Below are positions 1 to 8,613 of a stretch of 64,000 nt of DNA, one piece after another. The translations under genes were made by a program, and so were the position numbers. How positions within the stretch are numbered: the first letter of the stretch is position 1; each line of letters opens with the position of its first letter. The notes beneath the pieces were generated by a model. That model did no database searches. It was not told the DNA's origin and saw only the letters and a program-made list of their open reading frames with translations. The stretch comes from Billgrantia azerbaijanica (GTDB lineage: Bacteria > Pseudomonadota > Gammaproteobacteria > Pseudomonadales > Halomonadaceae): contig SBLD01000008.1 of the NCBI GenBank assembly GCA_004551485.1, forward strand, positions 93,892 to 157,891, read 5' to 3'.

Positions 1-761
1 GAGGTGGCGATGTTCCAGTCGCGTCCGGGCATGTCGTCGTCCATCAAGGTGCGCAGCCGCTTGAAGGTCTCGAGCGCCTCGATCATCGTCGCGCTGCCCA
101 GCGCCTCGGGATCGAGCTCGACCAGCGCCTGGCGGTAGAAGTCAGTGCCGGCGGTGGCCAGCAGCACGGTCTCGAAGACGGTGGCGTCCTGCCAGGCCTG
201 GCCGCCGTGGGCCAGCGGCACGTAGCCCGCCTCGCGGATCGCCTCGCCGGCGGCGAACAGCTCGTCCAGCGTGGTCGGCATCGCCACGCCGGCCGCCTCG
301 AGCACCTCGGGGTTGGCCCACAGCCAGTTGACGCGGTGCACGTTGACCGGCACGGCCACGTACTGACCGTCGTGGCGCATGATGTCGGCCACCGTCGGCG
401 GCAGCAGCGTGTCCCAGCCCTCGGCCTCGGCGACCCCGTCGAGCTCGCCGAGCAGCCCCAGCTCGCCCCACTCCTGGATCTCGGGCCCCTTGATCTGCGC
501 CGCCGAGGGCGGGTTGCCGGACATGGCGCGTGACTTCAGCACGGTCATGGCGGTCTCGCCACCGCCGCCGGCCACGGCGAAGTCCTGCCAGCCGTAACCC
601 TCGGCCTCCATCAGCTCCTTGAGCACGTTGGCGGCGCGCGCCTCGCCGCCGGAGGTCCACCAGTGCAGCACCTCCACCTCGGCGGCGTGGGCGCTGGACA
701 GGCTCAGCGCGCCGGCCAGGGAGGCGGCCAGGACGAACGGGGTCTTCTTGAAGGCATTCAT
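1..761 (-). CDS. Sugar ABC transporter substrate-binding protein (3' end beyond window)
   Basis: Periplasmic binding protein of a carbohydrate ABC importer. Translating the minus strand from the ATG at 761 gives 253 codons with no stop before the window edge, so the C-terminus is missing. Residues 1-26 form a signal peptide ending SSAHA, followed by [17 protein letters not shown], the usual start of family 1 (MalE-like) sugar-binding proteins of the glucose/mannose type. An AGGAG Shine-Dalgarno lies about 6 bases upstream. A short hairpin (arms CCCGGT/ACCGGG, 788-803) sits in the leader. It follows a sensor kinase and response regulator in the same direction, as the glucose-binding protein gene does in Pseudomonas gltR-gtrS loci, so glucose or a related sugar is the likely ligand (inference). 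Confidence 0.85.
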   Translation of the reverse strand, partial: MNAFKKTPFVLAASLAGALSLSSAHAAEVEVLHWWTSGGEARAANVLKELMEAEGYGWQDFAVAGGGGETAMTVLKSRAMSGNPPSAAQIKGPEIQEWGELGLLGELDGVAEAEGWDTLLPPTVADIMRHDGQYVAVPVNVHRVNWLWANPEVLEAAGVAMPTTLDELFAAGEAIREAGYVPLAHGGQAWQDATVFETVLLATAGTDFYRQALVELDPEALGSATMIEALETFKRLRTLMDDDMPGRDWNIAT

Positions 762-872
762 GGCATGCTCCTGCTGTTGTTATCGAGCCCGGTAGCCACC
801 GGGATACCGATAACGCTAACCGACAGCCGCCACGAGGGGGGTTACCTAGTCCTGCGAAGTATTGGGGGAATA

Positions 873-2364
873 TTACAGCGGCGAAACATCCTGCGGCCGC
901 GGCACGACCAGGGTCGCCACCAGCCCGCCCTCGGGGTGGTTGGCGAGGGCGATGTCGCCGCCCATGGCACGCGCGATATGGCGGGCGATGCCGAGCCCCA
1001 GGCCGCTGCCGCCGGTGTGGCGACTGCGCGAGGGCTCGAGGCGCACGAAGGGCGAGAAGACCCGCTCGCGCTCCCCCGGGGGAATGCCCGGGCCATGATC
1101 GCGAATGGCGATCCTCAACCGCTCGGGGCCATCGTCGAGCGTCACCTCGGCGCGGCGGCCGTAGAACACGGCGTTCTCCAGCAGGTTGGCCAGGCAGCGC
1201 TTGAACGCCAGCGGCTTGACCGGTAGCGGCGCGGCGTGCCCGGCGATCGTCACCTCCCCGCCCTGCAGCGTCAGTTCGTCGGCCAGTTCGTCGAGCACCG
1301 TGCGGGGGGCGACCGCCGCCACCGTCTCGTGCAGGTCCAGGCCCTTGACCGAGGCCAGCGCGCCCTTGACCAGCAGGCTGAGCTCGTCGAGCGCGGCGCA
1401 GAAGCGTTCGCGCTGCTGCGGGTCGTCGAGCATTTCGGCACGCAGCCGCATCCGCGTGATCGGTGTCTTGAGGTCGTGTGAGATCGCCGAGAAGAGTCGC
1501 TCGCGCTCGTCGACCTGCTCGCGGATGCGCTCCTGCATGCGGTTGAAGGCGACCGCGGTGGCCGCCACTTCACGGGGGCCGCTCTCGCGCAGCGGCGGCG
1601 CATCGAGGTCGCGGCCGAGCTGGCGTGCCGCCCGCGCCAGCCGCGCCAGGGGCCGGGTGGCGCTGCGGATCCCCACCAGCGACAGCCCGAGCACGCTGAG
1701 CAGCACGATCAGGCCCGCCAGCAGCCGCTCCCGGGAGAACCAGGCATGCTCGCCGAGCAGCTCGGGCATCGGCAGTAGGGTCGCCACGTAGAGCCAGGTG
1801 CCGGCCTCGAGCTCGAGCTGCACCACCAGGATCGGCGGCGACAGCGGCTCCAGCAGCAGGCTGTGCTGCCCCCAGCGTGCCGGCAGGTCGTGGAGCAGCA
1901 CCTCGTTATTGAAGACGCGCAGCGTCTCGGGACGCGAGAACTCGACGACCACCTCGTCGAGATTGAGCTCCTGGGCCAGCACGGCCCGGAAGTTGTCCAC
2001 CACCATCCGCTTGGCCGCCCCCCCCCGCGACGTCTTCGATGCCGATACGCTGCTCGTTGATGCTGACGAAGAAACGCGTGCCGCCCATGTCGCGCAGCTG
2101 ATCGAGGACGATGTGCCGGTACTCGTAGGGCAACGAACGGAAGAAGCGCACGGTGGAGGCGACGCTGAAGGCGACGTTGCGGGAGAGCTCGTCAAGCTGC
2201 TCGAGCTGGCTCGAGCGCACCTGGGTGGTCCAGATGGCGTAGCTGGCGAGCTGCGCCCCCAGCACCCCGACCACCATGATCAGCACGAAGCGCCCGCGCA
2301 GGCTACCGGGCAAGCAGCGGGCCCAGCGGCGACGCAGCCGTCGCCAGCGGCCCTCGTCGCTCAC
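873..2364 (-). pseudogene. gtrS: GtrS-like sensor histidine kinase, frameshifted in a homopolymer
   Basis: Membrane sensor kinase of the EnvZ/GtrS type. It starts at the GTG at 2364 in a GTGA overlap with the response regulator stop. The first frame carries a membrane segment (GRFVLIMVVGVLGAQLA) and the start of the periplasmic sensor. The reading frame is lost at a run of nine G (minus strand; 2018-2026). Eight G would join it to the second frame, which holds a second membrane segment, HAMP, the H-box FSAISHDLKTPITRMRLR, the N-box NLLENAVFYG, and G-boxes DHGPGIPP and GGSGLGLGIA. Restored length is about 496 aa. The split may be a sequencing error, a true mutation or a phase-variable state. 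The GtrS name rests on gene order beside a sugar-binding protein. Confidence 0.75.
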
Positions 2365-3089
2365 GGCAGCGCTTCCACTTGGCAGGTGAGCACGTAGCCG
2401 GCCCCGCGCACGGTGCGAATCAGCTGCGAGTGCTGGGCATCCTCGCCGAGGCGCTGGCGCAGGCGGCAGACGTGCACGTCGATGGAGCGATCCAGCGGCG
2501 GCGCCGTGCGGCCGCGGGTCAATTCGAACAGCTCCTCGCGGGAGAGCACGCGACCGGGATGCTCGAGGAACACCTGCAGCAGCTGGAAGTCGGCACCGGA
2601 CAGGGCGCACCGCTCGCCCGCCGCGTCGATCAGCTCACGGGTCATGCGATCGAGACGCCACCCGCCAAACGCCACCTGACGAGCCTCGGCGGGAGCCGAC
2701 GCCACGGCCGGCGGGCGGGTACGGCGCAGCACCGCCTTGATGCGGGCCAGCAGCTCACGGGGGTTGAAGGGCTTGCCCAGGTAGTCGTCGGCGCCCAGCT
2801 CCAGACCAAGGATGCGGTCGGTCTCGTCGGCACTGGCGGTGAGCATGATGATCGGCACCTCGCTGTCGCGACGCACCTTGCGACAGATGGTGAAGCCGTC
2901 ATCGCCGGGCAGCATGATGTCGACGATCAGCAGGTCGGGGGTCTCTCGGGCGAGCAGCCGATCCAGCGTCTCGGCGTCCTCGGCGACCAGGGCACGATAG
3001 CCATGGCGGCCGAGATAGTCGGCCAGCAGCTCGCGGATCTCGGGATCGTCGTCGACGACGATCAGGGTAGCGGGAGTTGTCGTCATCAT
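2361..3089 (-). CDS. gltR: OmpR-family response regulator, GltR-like
   Basis: DNA-binding response regulator of 242 aa, partner of the overlapping histidine kinase. The receiver domain (about 1-120) has the acidic pocket DDD at 13-15, the phospho-acceptor Asp57 in LIVDIMLPGDDGF, the conserved Thr in IIMLTA and Lys in YLGKPFNP. A winged-helix OmpR/PhoB domain follows, ending RTVRGAGYVLTCQ. The frame stays open upstream, but the MM pair at 3089/3086 gives the normal family N-terminus. By analogy with Pseudomonas GltR it would control the adjoining sugar transporter. That assignment is from neighbourhood, not from a diagnostic residue. Confidence 0.85.
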   Translation of the reverse strand: MMTTTPATLIVVDDDPEIRELLADYLGRHGYRALVAEDAETLDRLLARETPDLLIVDIMLPGDDGFTICRKVRRDSEVPIIMLTASADETDRILGLELGADDYLGKPFNPRELLARIKAVLRRTRPPAVASAPAEARQVAFGGWRLDRMTRELIDAAGERCALSGADFQLLQVFLEHPGRVLSREELFELTRGRTAPPLDRSIDVHVCRLRQRLGEDAQHSQLIRTVRGAGYVLTCQVEALP

Positions 3090-3213
3090 CGCCTGATGGC
3101 CAGGGCGATGCCGGCACCGCCCGTAAGGCATTGTCGTTATGGGACGTCGATGATGGGCCCGGGCGGTGACAGCGGCAAGCCGTTTGCGACCAAGGTGGTA
3201 GTGACACCTGGCC

Positions 3214-4011
3214 TCACACCCCGAACCGCTCGCACAGCCTGGCCGCCACCGCCCCATCGGCATGGTGGCCGATGCGCCGCGCCCGCGGCACCCGGCCGGG
3301 CAGCTCGGGATGGGCGTTGGCCATCACATGGGCCTCGCCGGCCAGCGCCAGCATCTCGGTGTCGTTGAGGTTGTCGCCGAAGGCCAGGCAGCGTTCACGG
3401 CCGAGCCCCAGGCGCTCGAGCAGCGCCGCCAGGGCCGTGCCCTTGTTGACGCCCCCAGCCATGATTTCCAGCGAGTTGGCCGTCGAATAGGTGACATGCA
3501 GCTGCTCGCCGTGGCGCTCGCGAACCGTCGCCTCTAGCCCGGCCAGCCGCTGCGGTTCACCGATGTAGAGCACCTTGCCCACCCCCTCGCCGTCGAATTC
3601 ATGCGGCTCGGCGACCCGATAGCCGAAGCCGGTATGGGCGTGCAGCGCCAGCAGCTCCGGAGCCTCGGCATCGATCAGCCAGTCCTGCTCGCGGTAGAGG
3701 TTGAGGCGCGTGGTGGCGTACCGCTCGAGGGCGATCAGCTGTCGGGCAATGCGGGGCTCCAGGTGGCGCGCCATGAGTAGGCCATTATCGGGGTCGTGCA
3801 GGTAGGCGCCGTTGGTGCTGATCAGGTGCACCGGCACGCCGAGACGGTCGCGGAAGGCGAGCATGTCGCGGAAGTGACGCCCGGAGGCGAAGGCCAGGTG
3901 ATGACCCTGGCCGACCAGGGCGCGCAGGGTGGCGACGGTGGCCGGCGCCAGGTCGTGGCCGGCGTCGAGCAGGGTTCCGTCGAGGTCGGATACGATCAGG
4001 TGAGAGGTCAT
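3214..4011 (-). CDS. Cof-type HAD-IIB phosphatase
   Basis: HAD-superfamily phosphatase of 265 aa, subclass IIB (Cof/YidA/YigL type), normally acting on sugar phosphates or pyridoxal phosphate in the cytoplasm. Motif I is SDLDGTLLD near residue 8 (nucleophile and acid Asp), motif II lies in LISTNGAYLHD, and motif IV is FGDNLNDTEML. The IIB cap lies between. The ATG at 4011 is chosen because GGAG precedes it at good spacing; the frame extends six codons upstream without an RBS. It runs toward the two-component genes and ends about 125 bases before the regulator start. Substrate cannot be told from sequence. Confidence 0.85.
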   Translation of the reverse strand: MTSHLIVSDLDGTLLDAGHDLAPATVATLRALVGQGHHLAFASGRHFRDMLAFRDRLGVPVHLISTNGAYLHDPDNGLLMARHLEPRIARQLIALERYATTRLNLYREQDWLIDAEAPELLALHAHTGFGYRVAEPHEFDGEGVGKVLYIGEPQRLAGLEATVRERHGEQLHVTYSTANSLEIMAGGVNKGTALAALLERLGLGRERCLAFGDNLNDTEMLALAGEAHVMANAHPELPGRVPRARRIGHHADGAVAARLCERFGV

Positions 4012-4195
4012 GGCACACTCCGTTGGCATCCGGGCAGCTTAACCGATTCAGCCGGCCAGGTCCCGGCCCGTACCGGGCAACGCCGCCCGGGGAGACCGGC
4101 AACCCGCTGATTCCCCGTGCGACGCGGCGCGAGGTTTGGCGCCGGCCGCGGGAATCCGTATAGTGGCCCCCTTATCCCGCCACACGTTCGTGATC

Positions 4196-6136
4196 ATGCT
4201 GCAGAACAACGCCCTGCTTGCCCAGCTCAAGCAACAGATCCGCTCCAACACCCCTCGCGTCGAGGGCGTGATCAAGGCCACCGAGAAGGGCTTCGGCTTC
4301 CTCGAGACCGACGACGGCAACTCCTACTTCGTGCCGCCGCCCGCCATGAAGCAGGTGCTGCACGGCGATCGCGTCGAGGCGATCCTCCATGAGGAGGGCG
4401 ACAAGAAGAGCGTCGAGCCCGACACCCTGATCGAGGCGGGGCTTTCCCGTTTCATCGCCCGGGTGCAGAAGCGCGAGGGACGCCTGGCCGTGGTGCCCGA
4501 TCACCCCTCGATCCGCAATGCGCTGAAGGCGCGCATCAAGCGCAGCCTCGACGAGGCAAGCATCGGCGACCGCGACTGGGTGGTGGCCCGCCTGGTACGC
4601 CATCCGCTCAAGCCCGACGACCGCGCCTTCTTCACCCAGATCGACGAGCTGGTGGCCAAGGCCGACGACCCGGCCGTGCCGTGGCGGGTGACGCTGGCCC
4701 GCCACGCCCTGGAGCAGGCCTGCCCGGACGCCGGCAGCGACTGGCCGCTGCGCGACGAGGGCCTCACGCGCGAGGACCTCACCGCCGAGCCCTTCTTCAC
4801 CATCGACAGCGAGAAGACCCGCGACATGGACGATGCCCTGCGCATCGTGCCGCGCGCCGAGGGGGGCTGGGAGCTGACCGTGGCCATCGCCGACCCCACC
4901 GCCTACGTGGAAGAGGGCCATGCGGCGGACCTCGAGGCGCGCACCCGCGCCTTCACCGTCTACCTGCCGGGCCAGAACGTCACCATGCTACCCGAGCAGC
5001 TGGCCGACGACCTCTGCTCGCTGTGGGAGGGCCAGGAGCGGCCGGTGCTGGCCTGCACCCTGACCGTGCACGCCGACGGCAGCCTGGGCGACTACCGCTT
5101 CTTCGCCGCCACCGCCCAGTCCCACGCCAAGCTGGCCTACGACCGCGTCTCCGACTGGCTCGAGGGCCAGGGCGACTGGGCACCGGCCGACGCCATCGGC
5201 GCGCAGCTGAAGGCCCTGGCCGCGCTCACCGAGGCGCGCACCGCCTGGCGCCATGAGCATGCCCTGGTGTTCCAGGACCGCCCCGACTACGTCTTCGACC
5301 TGGACGACGCCGGCAACGTGCTGGACATCCGCACCGAGGAACGGCGCATCGCCAATCGCATGATCGAGGAGGCGATGATCGCCGCCAACGCCTGCTGTGC
5401 CGACCTGCTTGCCGAGCACGTGGGTCACGGCATCTTCAACGTGCACCGTGCCTTCGAGGCCGACAAGGCCGAGGCCGCCCACGAGTTCCTCACCGCCCAG
5501 GCGATCGCGGTGGAGCGCGAGGCGCTCACCGAGCTGCCGCGCTACAAGGAGCTCAAGCGCGAGCTGGAGGGCCGCGACGACGCCTGGCTCGACCACCGCC
5601 TGCGCCGCTTCCAGGGCTTCACCAGCATGTCGGCCCGGCCCGGCCCGCACTTCGGACTGGGGCTGCCCGCCTACGCCACCTGGACCTCGCCGATCCGCAA
5701 GTACGGCGACATGGTCAACCACCGCCTAATCAAGCGCGTGCTCAAGGGCGAGCAGGCCCCCGCCGAGGCGAGCCTCGAACTCACCGAGCAGCTCACCGAA
5801 CGTCGCCGCCTCAACCGCCTGGCCGAGCGCGACGTCAAGGACTGGCTCTACGTACGCTTCCTGGCCTCGGCCGCCGAAGCGCAGGAGACCTTCGAGGCCG
5901 AGGTCATCCAGATCAACCGCGGCGGCATGCGCGTGCGCCTCGTCGCCAACGGCGCCACCGCCTTCGTGCCCGCCCCGACGATCCACAGCGATCGCGACAA
6001 GCTGGTCATCGATGACAAGGAGGGGCGCATCCAGGTGGAGGGCGAGGAGCGCTTCAAGCTGGGCGATGTCATCCGCGTGGCCCTGACCGAGGCACGCGAG
6101 GAGACCCGCTCGCTGGTGGCTCGCCCCGCCGAGTGA
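4196..6136 (+). CDS. rnb: Exoribonuclease II
   Basis: RNase II, a processive 3'-5' hydrolytic exoribonuclease that degrades single-stranded mRNA tails. The 646-aa protein aligns along its whole length with E. coli Rnb (644 aa): the N-terminus MLQNNALLAQLKQQI with cold-shock domains, the RNB catalytic core with the metal-binding acidic motif IDSEKTRDMDDAL, EEAMIAAN and TWTSPIRKYGDM, and the C-terminal S1 domain ending RGGMRVRLV. The frame is open 20 codons upstream, but the ATG at 4196 matches the family start. A perfect 11-bp hairpin lies just downstream. Confidence 0.96.
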   Translation: MLQNNALLAQLKQQIRSNTPRVEGVIKATEKGFGFLETDDGNSYFVPPPAMKQVLHGDRVEAILHEEGDKKSVEPDTLIEAGLSRFIARVQKREGRLAVVPDHPSIRNALKARIKRSLDEASIGDRDWVVARLVRHPLKPDDRAFFTQIDELVAKADDPAVPWRVTLARHALEQACPDAGSDWPLRDEGLTREDLTAEPFFTIDSEKTRDMDDALRIVPRAEGGWELTVAIADPTAYVEEGHAADLEARTRAFTVYLPGQNVTMLPEQLADDLCSLWEGQERPVLACTLTVHADGSLGDYRFFAATAQSHAKLAYDRVSDWLEGQGDWAPADAIGAQLKALAALTEARTAWRHEHALVFQDRPDYVFDLDDAGNVLDIRTEERRIANRMIEEAMIAANACCADLLAEHVGHGIFNVHRAFEADKAEAAHEFLTAQAIAVEREALTELPRYKELKRELEGRDDAWLDHRLRRFQGFTSMSARPGPHFGLGLPAYATWTSPIRKYGDMVNHRLIKRVLKGEQAPAEASLELTEQLTERRRLNRLAERDVKDWLYVRFLASAAEAQETFEAEVIQINRGGMRVRLVANGATAFVPAPTIHSDRDKLVIDDKEGRIQVEGEERFKLGDVIRVALTEAREETRSLVARPAE

Positions 6137-6160
6137 CGCCCCGCCAAGCCATGCCCGGAT

Positions 6161-6190
6161 CGATGGCGGCCTCAACGGCCGCCATCGTCG
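6161..6190 (+). terminator. Probable intrinsic terminator of rnb
   Basis: Perfect 11-bp inverted repeat (6161-6171 with 6177-6187) around a 5-nt TCAAC loop, 24 bases after the rnb stop. The following tract TCGTTT is only moderately T-rich, so termination strength is uncertain. Confidence 0.55.
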
Positions 6191-6260
6191 TTTCGGACTG
6201 TCGCATAACTGTCGTAACCGGCCACTAGCCTGACGTCATCGCATTCCGTCAGGAGGCCGC

Positions 6261-7379
6261 GTGCACCTCGTCGACATCACCCTATTCCACGCCCCCGCCA
6301 GCGGCGGCGTGCGCACCTACCTGCAGGCCAAGCATCGCATTCTCTCGGGGCGGGCCGGCGTGCGTGCCAGCCTGCTGGTGCCCGGCGCCGAGGCCAGCGC
6401 GCTGGGCGGCGTGCATACGCTGCCGGCGCCGCGCCTGCCGCTGGGGCACGGCTACCGCTTCCCGCTGCGTAAAGGCCCCTGGCGCGAGGCGCTGATCGCC
6501 CTGCAGCCCGACCTGATCGAGGCGGGTGACCCCTACGTCACCGCCTGGGCCGCACTGGAGGCCGGTCAAGCGCTTGGGGTTCCCTCCCTCGGTTTCTTTC
6601 ACTCCGACCTGCCGCGCCTGATGGGAGATCGTCTGGGACGCAGCGTGCGTCTGCGTCTGCAGCGCTACGTGGGCAGCCTGTATGGCCGCTTCGACAGCGT
6701 GCTGGCGCCCTGCACCGCCATGGCCGAGCGCCTCGCCGACTGGGGCGTGGAAAAGGTGCGCGTGCAACCGCTCGGGGTCGACCTCGAGACCTTCCATCCC
6801 CGTCACCGCGATCCACTGCTGCGCCGGCGCCTGCGCCTGAACGACGACCAGCGCCTGCTGGTGTTCGCGGGGCGCCACTCGCCGGAGAAGAACGTCGACG
6901 TGCTGCTCAAGGTGATGCGACGGCTGGGCGCGAACTATCACCTGCTGCTGATGGGCCCGGGCATGCCGACCCGCGTGCCCGGCAACGTCACGGTGGTACC
7001 GCGCTACTGCCCGCCCTCCGAGGTCGCCACCGCCCTGGCCAGCGCCGATGCCATGCTGCATGCCGGCACCCGCGAGACCTTCGGCCTGGTGGCCCAGGAG
7101 GCAATGGCGTGCGGGATACCGGTGGTCGCGGCGCGCGCCGGCGCGCTCCGGGAGTACGTGCCGCTGGGTGCCGGCATCCTGTGCCGGCCGCGCGACGTGG
7201 AGGACATGACACGCGCGACGCGCGAGTTGTTTCTCAACCAGCCGGCTGCCATGGGACGCCACGCCCGCCGCCACGTGGAGCGCCACTTCGACTGGCGGCG
7301 CATCATCGAGGATCTGCAGGCTCACTACCACGGCCTGACGGGCAGCGCCGAGGCCACTGACCACAGCCGGCATGGCTGA
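6261..7379 (+). CDS. GT4-family glycosyltransferase
   Basis: Retaining glycosyltransferase (GT-B fold, family GT4) of 372 aa that moves a sugar from a nucleotide donor to an unknown acceptor. The N-terminal half begins HLVDITLFHAPASGGVRTYL. The C-terminal donor domain has AGRHSPEKNVDVLLKV and the EX7E motif in TRETFGLVAQEAMACG. The start is a GTG at 6261 preceded by AGGAGG. The stop overlaps the next gene by 8 bases, so the two are translationally coupled and probably work together on a membrane or cell-surface glycoconjugate (inference). Confidence 0.85.
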   Translation: MHLVDITLFHAPASGGVRTYLQAKHRILSGRAGVRASLLVPGAEASALGGVHTLPAPRLPLGHGYRFPLRKGPWREALIALQPDLIEAGDPYVTAWAALEAGQALGVPSLGFFHSDLPRLMGDRLGRSVRLRLQRYVGSLYGRFDSVLAPCTAMAERLADWGVEKVRVQPLGVDLETFHPRHRDPLLRRRLRLNDDQRLLVFAGRHSPEKNVDVLLKVMRRLGANYHLLLMGPGMPTRVPGNVTVVPRYCPPSEVATALASADAMLHAGTRETFGLVAQEAMACGIPVVAARAGALREYVPLGAGILCRPRDVEDMTRATRELFLNQPAAMGRHARRHVERHFDWRRIIEDLQAHYHGLTGSAEATDHSRHG

Positions 7380-8397
7380 GCGCGCTACCGCCATCAGCGC
7401 CATCTGGCGACGACCTGGCCGGCTGTGGATGCCGCTGAGCGTGGCGGTGCTGCTTGCCACCGTCGTGCCGCTGCTGGTGGGCGGCGAGGCACTGTGGCAA
7501 TCGCCGCCCGATGTCTCGCCTGCGCTGCTGGCTGGCATGCTGGGCATGGTACTGGCGGGCTGGAACCTCAATGCGCTGCGGCTGAGACTGCTGCTGGCCG
7601 GCCGCGCCGGTCGTCTGCGACAGCATCGGGCGCTAGGGCTGGTGGTGGCCACCGAATTCGCCATCTGCGCCTCGCCGGCAGGAAGCGGCGGTCCAGTCAC
7701 CCTGCTGATCCTGCTGGCCCGGCGTGGCCTCAGGCCGGCGCGGGCCTCGGCGATCTTTCTGATCGACCAGTGCTGCGACCTGCTGTTCTTCCTGCTGGCG
7801 CTGACCGGCATCGCCGCCTGGCAGTTGGCCGGCGCCATGGTCGAGCCCCACGCGGGGCTGCTCGTCAGCGCCCTGGCAGGGCTGGTCGTGCTCCTGGCGG
7901 CGCCGCTGCTGGTCGGCTGGCGGCTGCCGGCGCTGCTGCGCTGGGCTCCCGGCCGGCTGCCACGGCGCCGTCGTCGGGCACTGGCGCGTCGCCTGCTGGC
8001 CTTCCGCCATGCCCTGCTGGTCACGCTGCGCCTGCCCACGGCGACGCTGGTCGCCATCATGCTGCTCTGTGCCGGGCACTGGATGCTGCGCTACTCGCTG
8101 CTCTACCTGTCGCTCACCGGCATCGGGGCCAGCATCGCCTGGAGCTGGACCTTCCTGGTGCAGATGCTCTCCATGGCCGCCGGCCAGCTCAGCCTGCTGC
8201 CAGGCGGCAGCGGCGCCGCCGAACTCAGCACCGCAGCGCTGCTGTTGCCTTTCACGTCACCCGATACGGCCGCGGTAGCCATCCTGCTATGGCGGCTGGT
8301 CACCTTTCATTTCTACCTGGTCGCCGGTGCGCCGGTGTTCCTGTACCTGATGACGCGGCATCAGACACCACAGCGAGTCGGCGTTGCTCCGCGGTAG
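7372..8397 (+). CDS. Flippase-like UPF0104/LPG-synthase-TM family membrane protein
   Basis: Integral membrane protein of 341 aa with about eight hydrophobic segments, resembling the lysylphosphatidylglycerol synthase transmembrane family (UPF0104). Family-like signatures are TEFAICASPAGSGGPVTLL near residue 98 and LLPGGSGAAELSTAALLL near residue 263, both glycine-rich loops typical of this group. It lacks the soluble C-terminal lysyltransferase domain of MprF. It starts inside the glycosyltransferase gene, suggesting that the pair makes and moves, or regulates, one lipid-linked glycan. The substrate is unknown. Confidence 0.75.
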   Translation: MAERATAISAIWRRPGRLWMPLSVAVLLATVVPLLVGGEALWQSPPDVSPALLAGMLGMVLAGWNLNALRLRLLLAGRAGRLRQHRALGLVVATEFAICASPAGSGGPVTLLILLARRGLRPARASAIFLIDQCCDLLFFLLALTGIAAWQLAGAMVEPHAGLLVSALAGLVVLLAAPLLVGWRLPALLRWAPGRLPRRRRRALARRLLAFRHALLVTLRLPTATLVAIMLLCAGHWMLRYSLLYLSLTGIGASIAWSWTFLVQMLSMAAGQLSLLPGGSGAAELSTAALLLPFTSPDTAAVAILLWRLVTFHFYLVAGAPVFLYLMTRHQTPQRVGVAPR

Positions 8398-8470
8398 CGC
8401 CCCGCCCCCGCTGTCTACCCCCGCGATCTTCCGAAACGCCCCCTTTCCTCCCCGCTTTTCCCGCCATTAC

Positions 8471-8509
8471 CGGGCTGTAAGTGTTGATTTACTTACCGCC
8501 AAAAGCCCG
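8471..8509 (+). promoter_or_regulatory. Nested inverted repeat upstream of the RTX beta-helix gene
   Basis: Inner arms GTAAGT/ACTTAC (8477-8482, 8491-8496) around an 8-nt loop; outer arms CGGGCT/AGCCCG (8471-8476, 8504-8509) with a 7-nt bulge on one side. It lies about 105 bases before the start codon at 8614. It could be an operator or an RNA hairpin in the leader. The rest of the 216-base gap shows no gene. Confidence 0.4.
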
Positions 8510-8613
8510 CCGTCGCTGATCCCGAACTCACACCCCTGGGCGGCGACGGATCACGGGCCATCGATCGCCAGTTCCGCGACCACCGCACGCCAGAGGCGAC
8601 CAAAGGAGCCCAG

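Noticed and set aside
142-660. Open frame of 172 codons on the minus strand
   Set aside because: Arg/Gly-rich shadow of the sugar-binding protein, which is read in another frame from 761 with a clear signal peptide.
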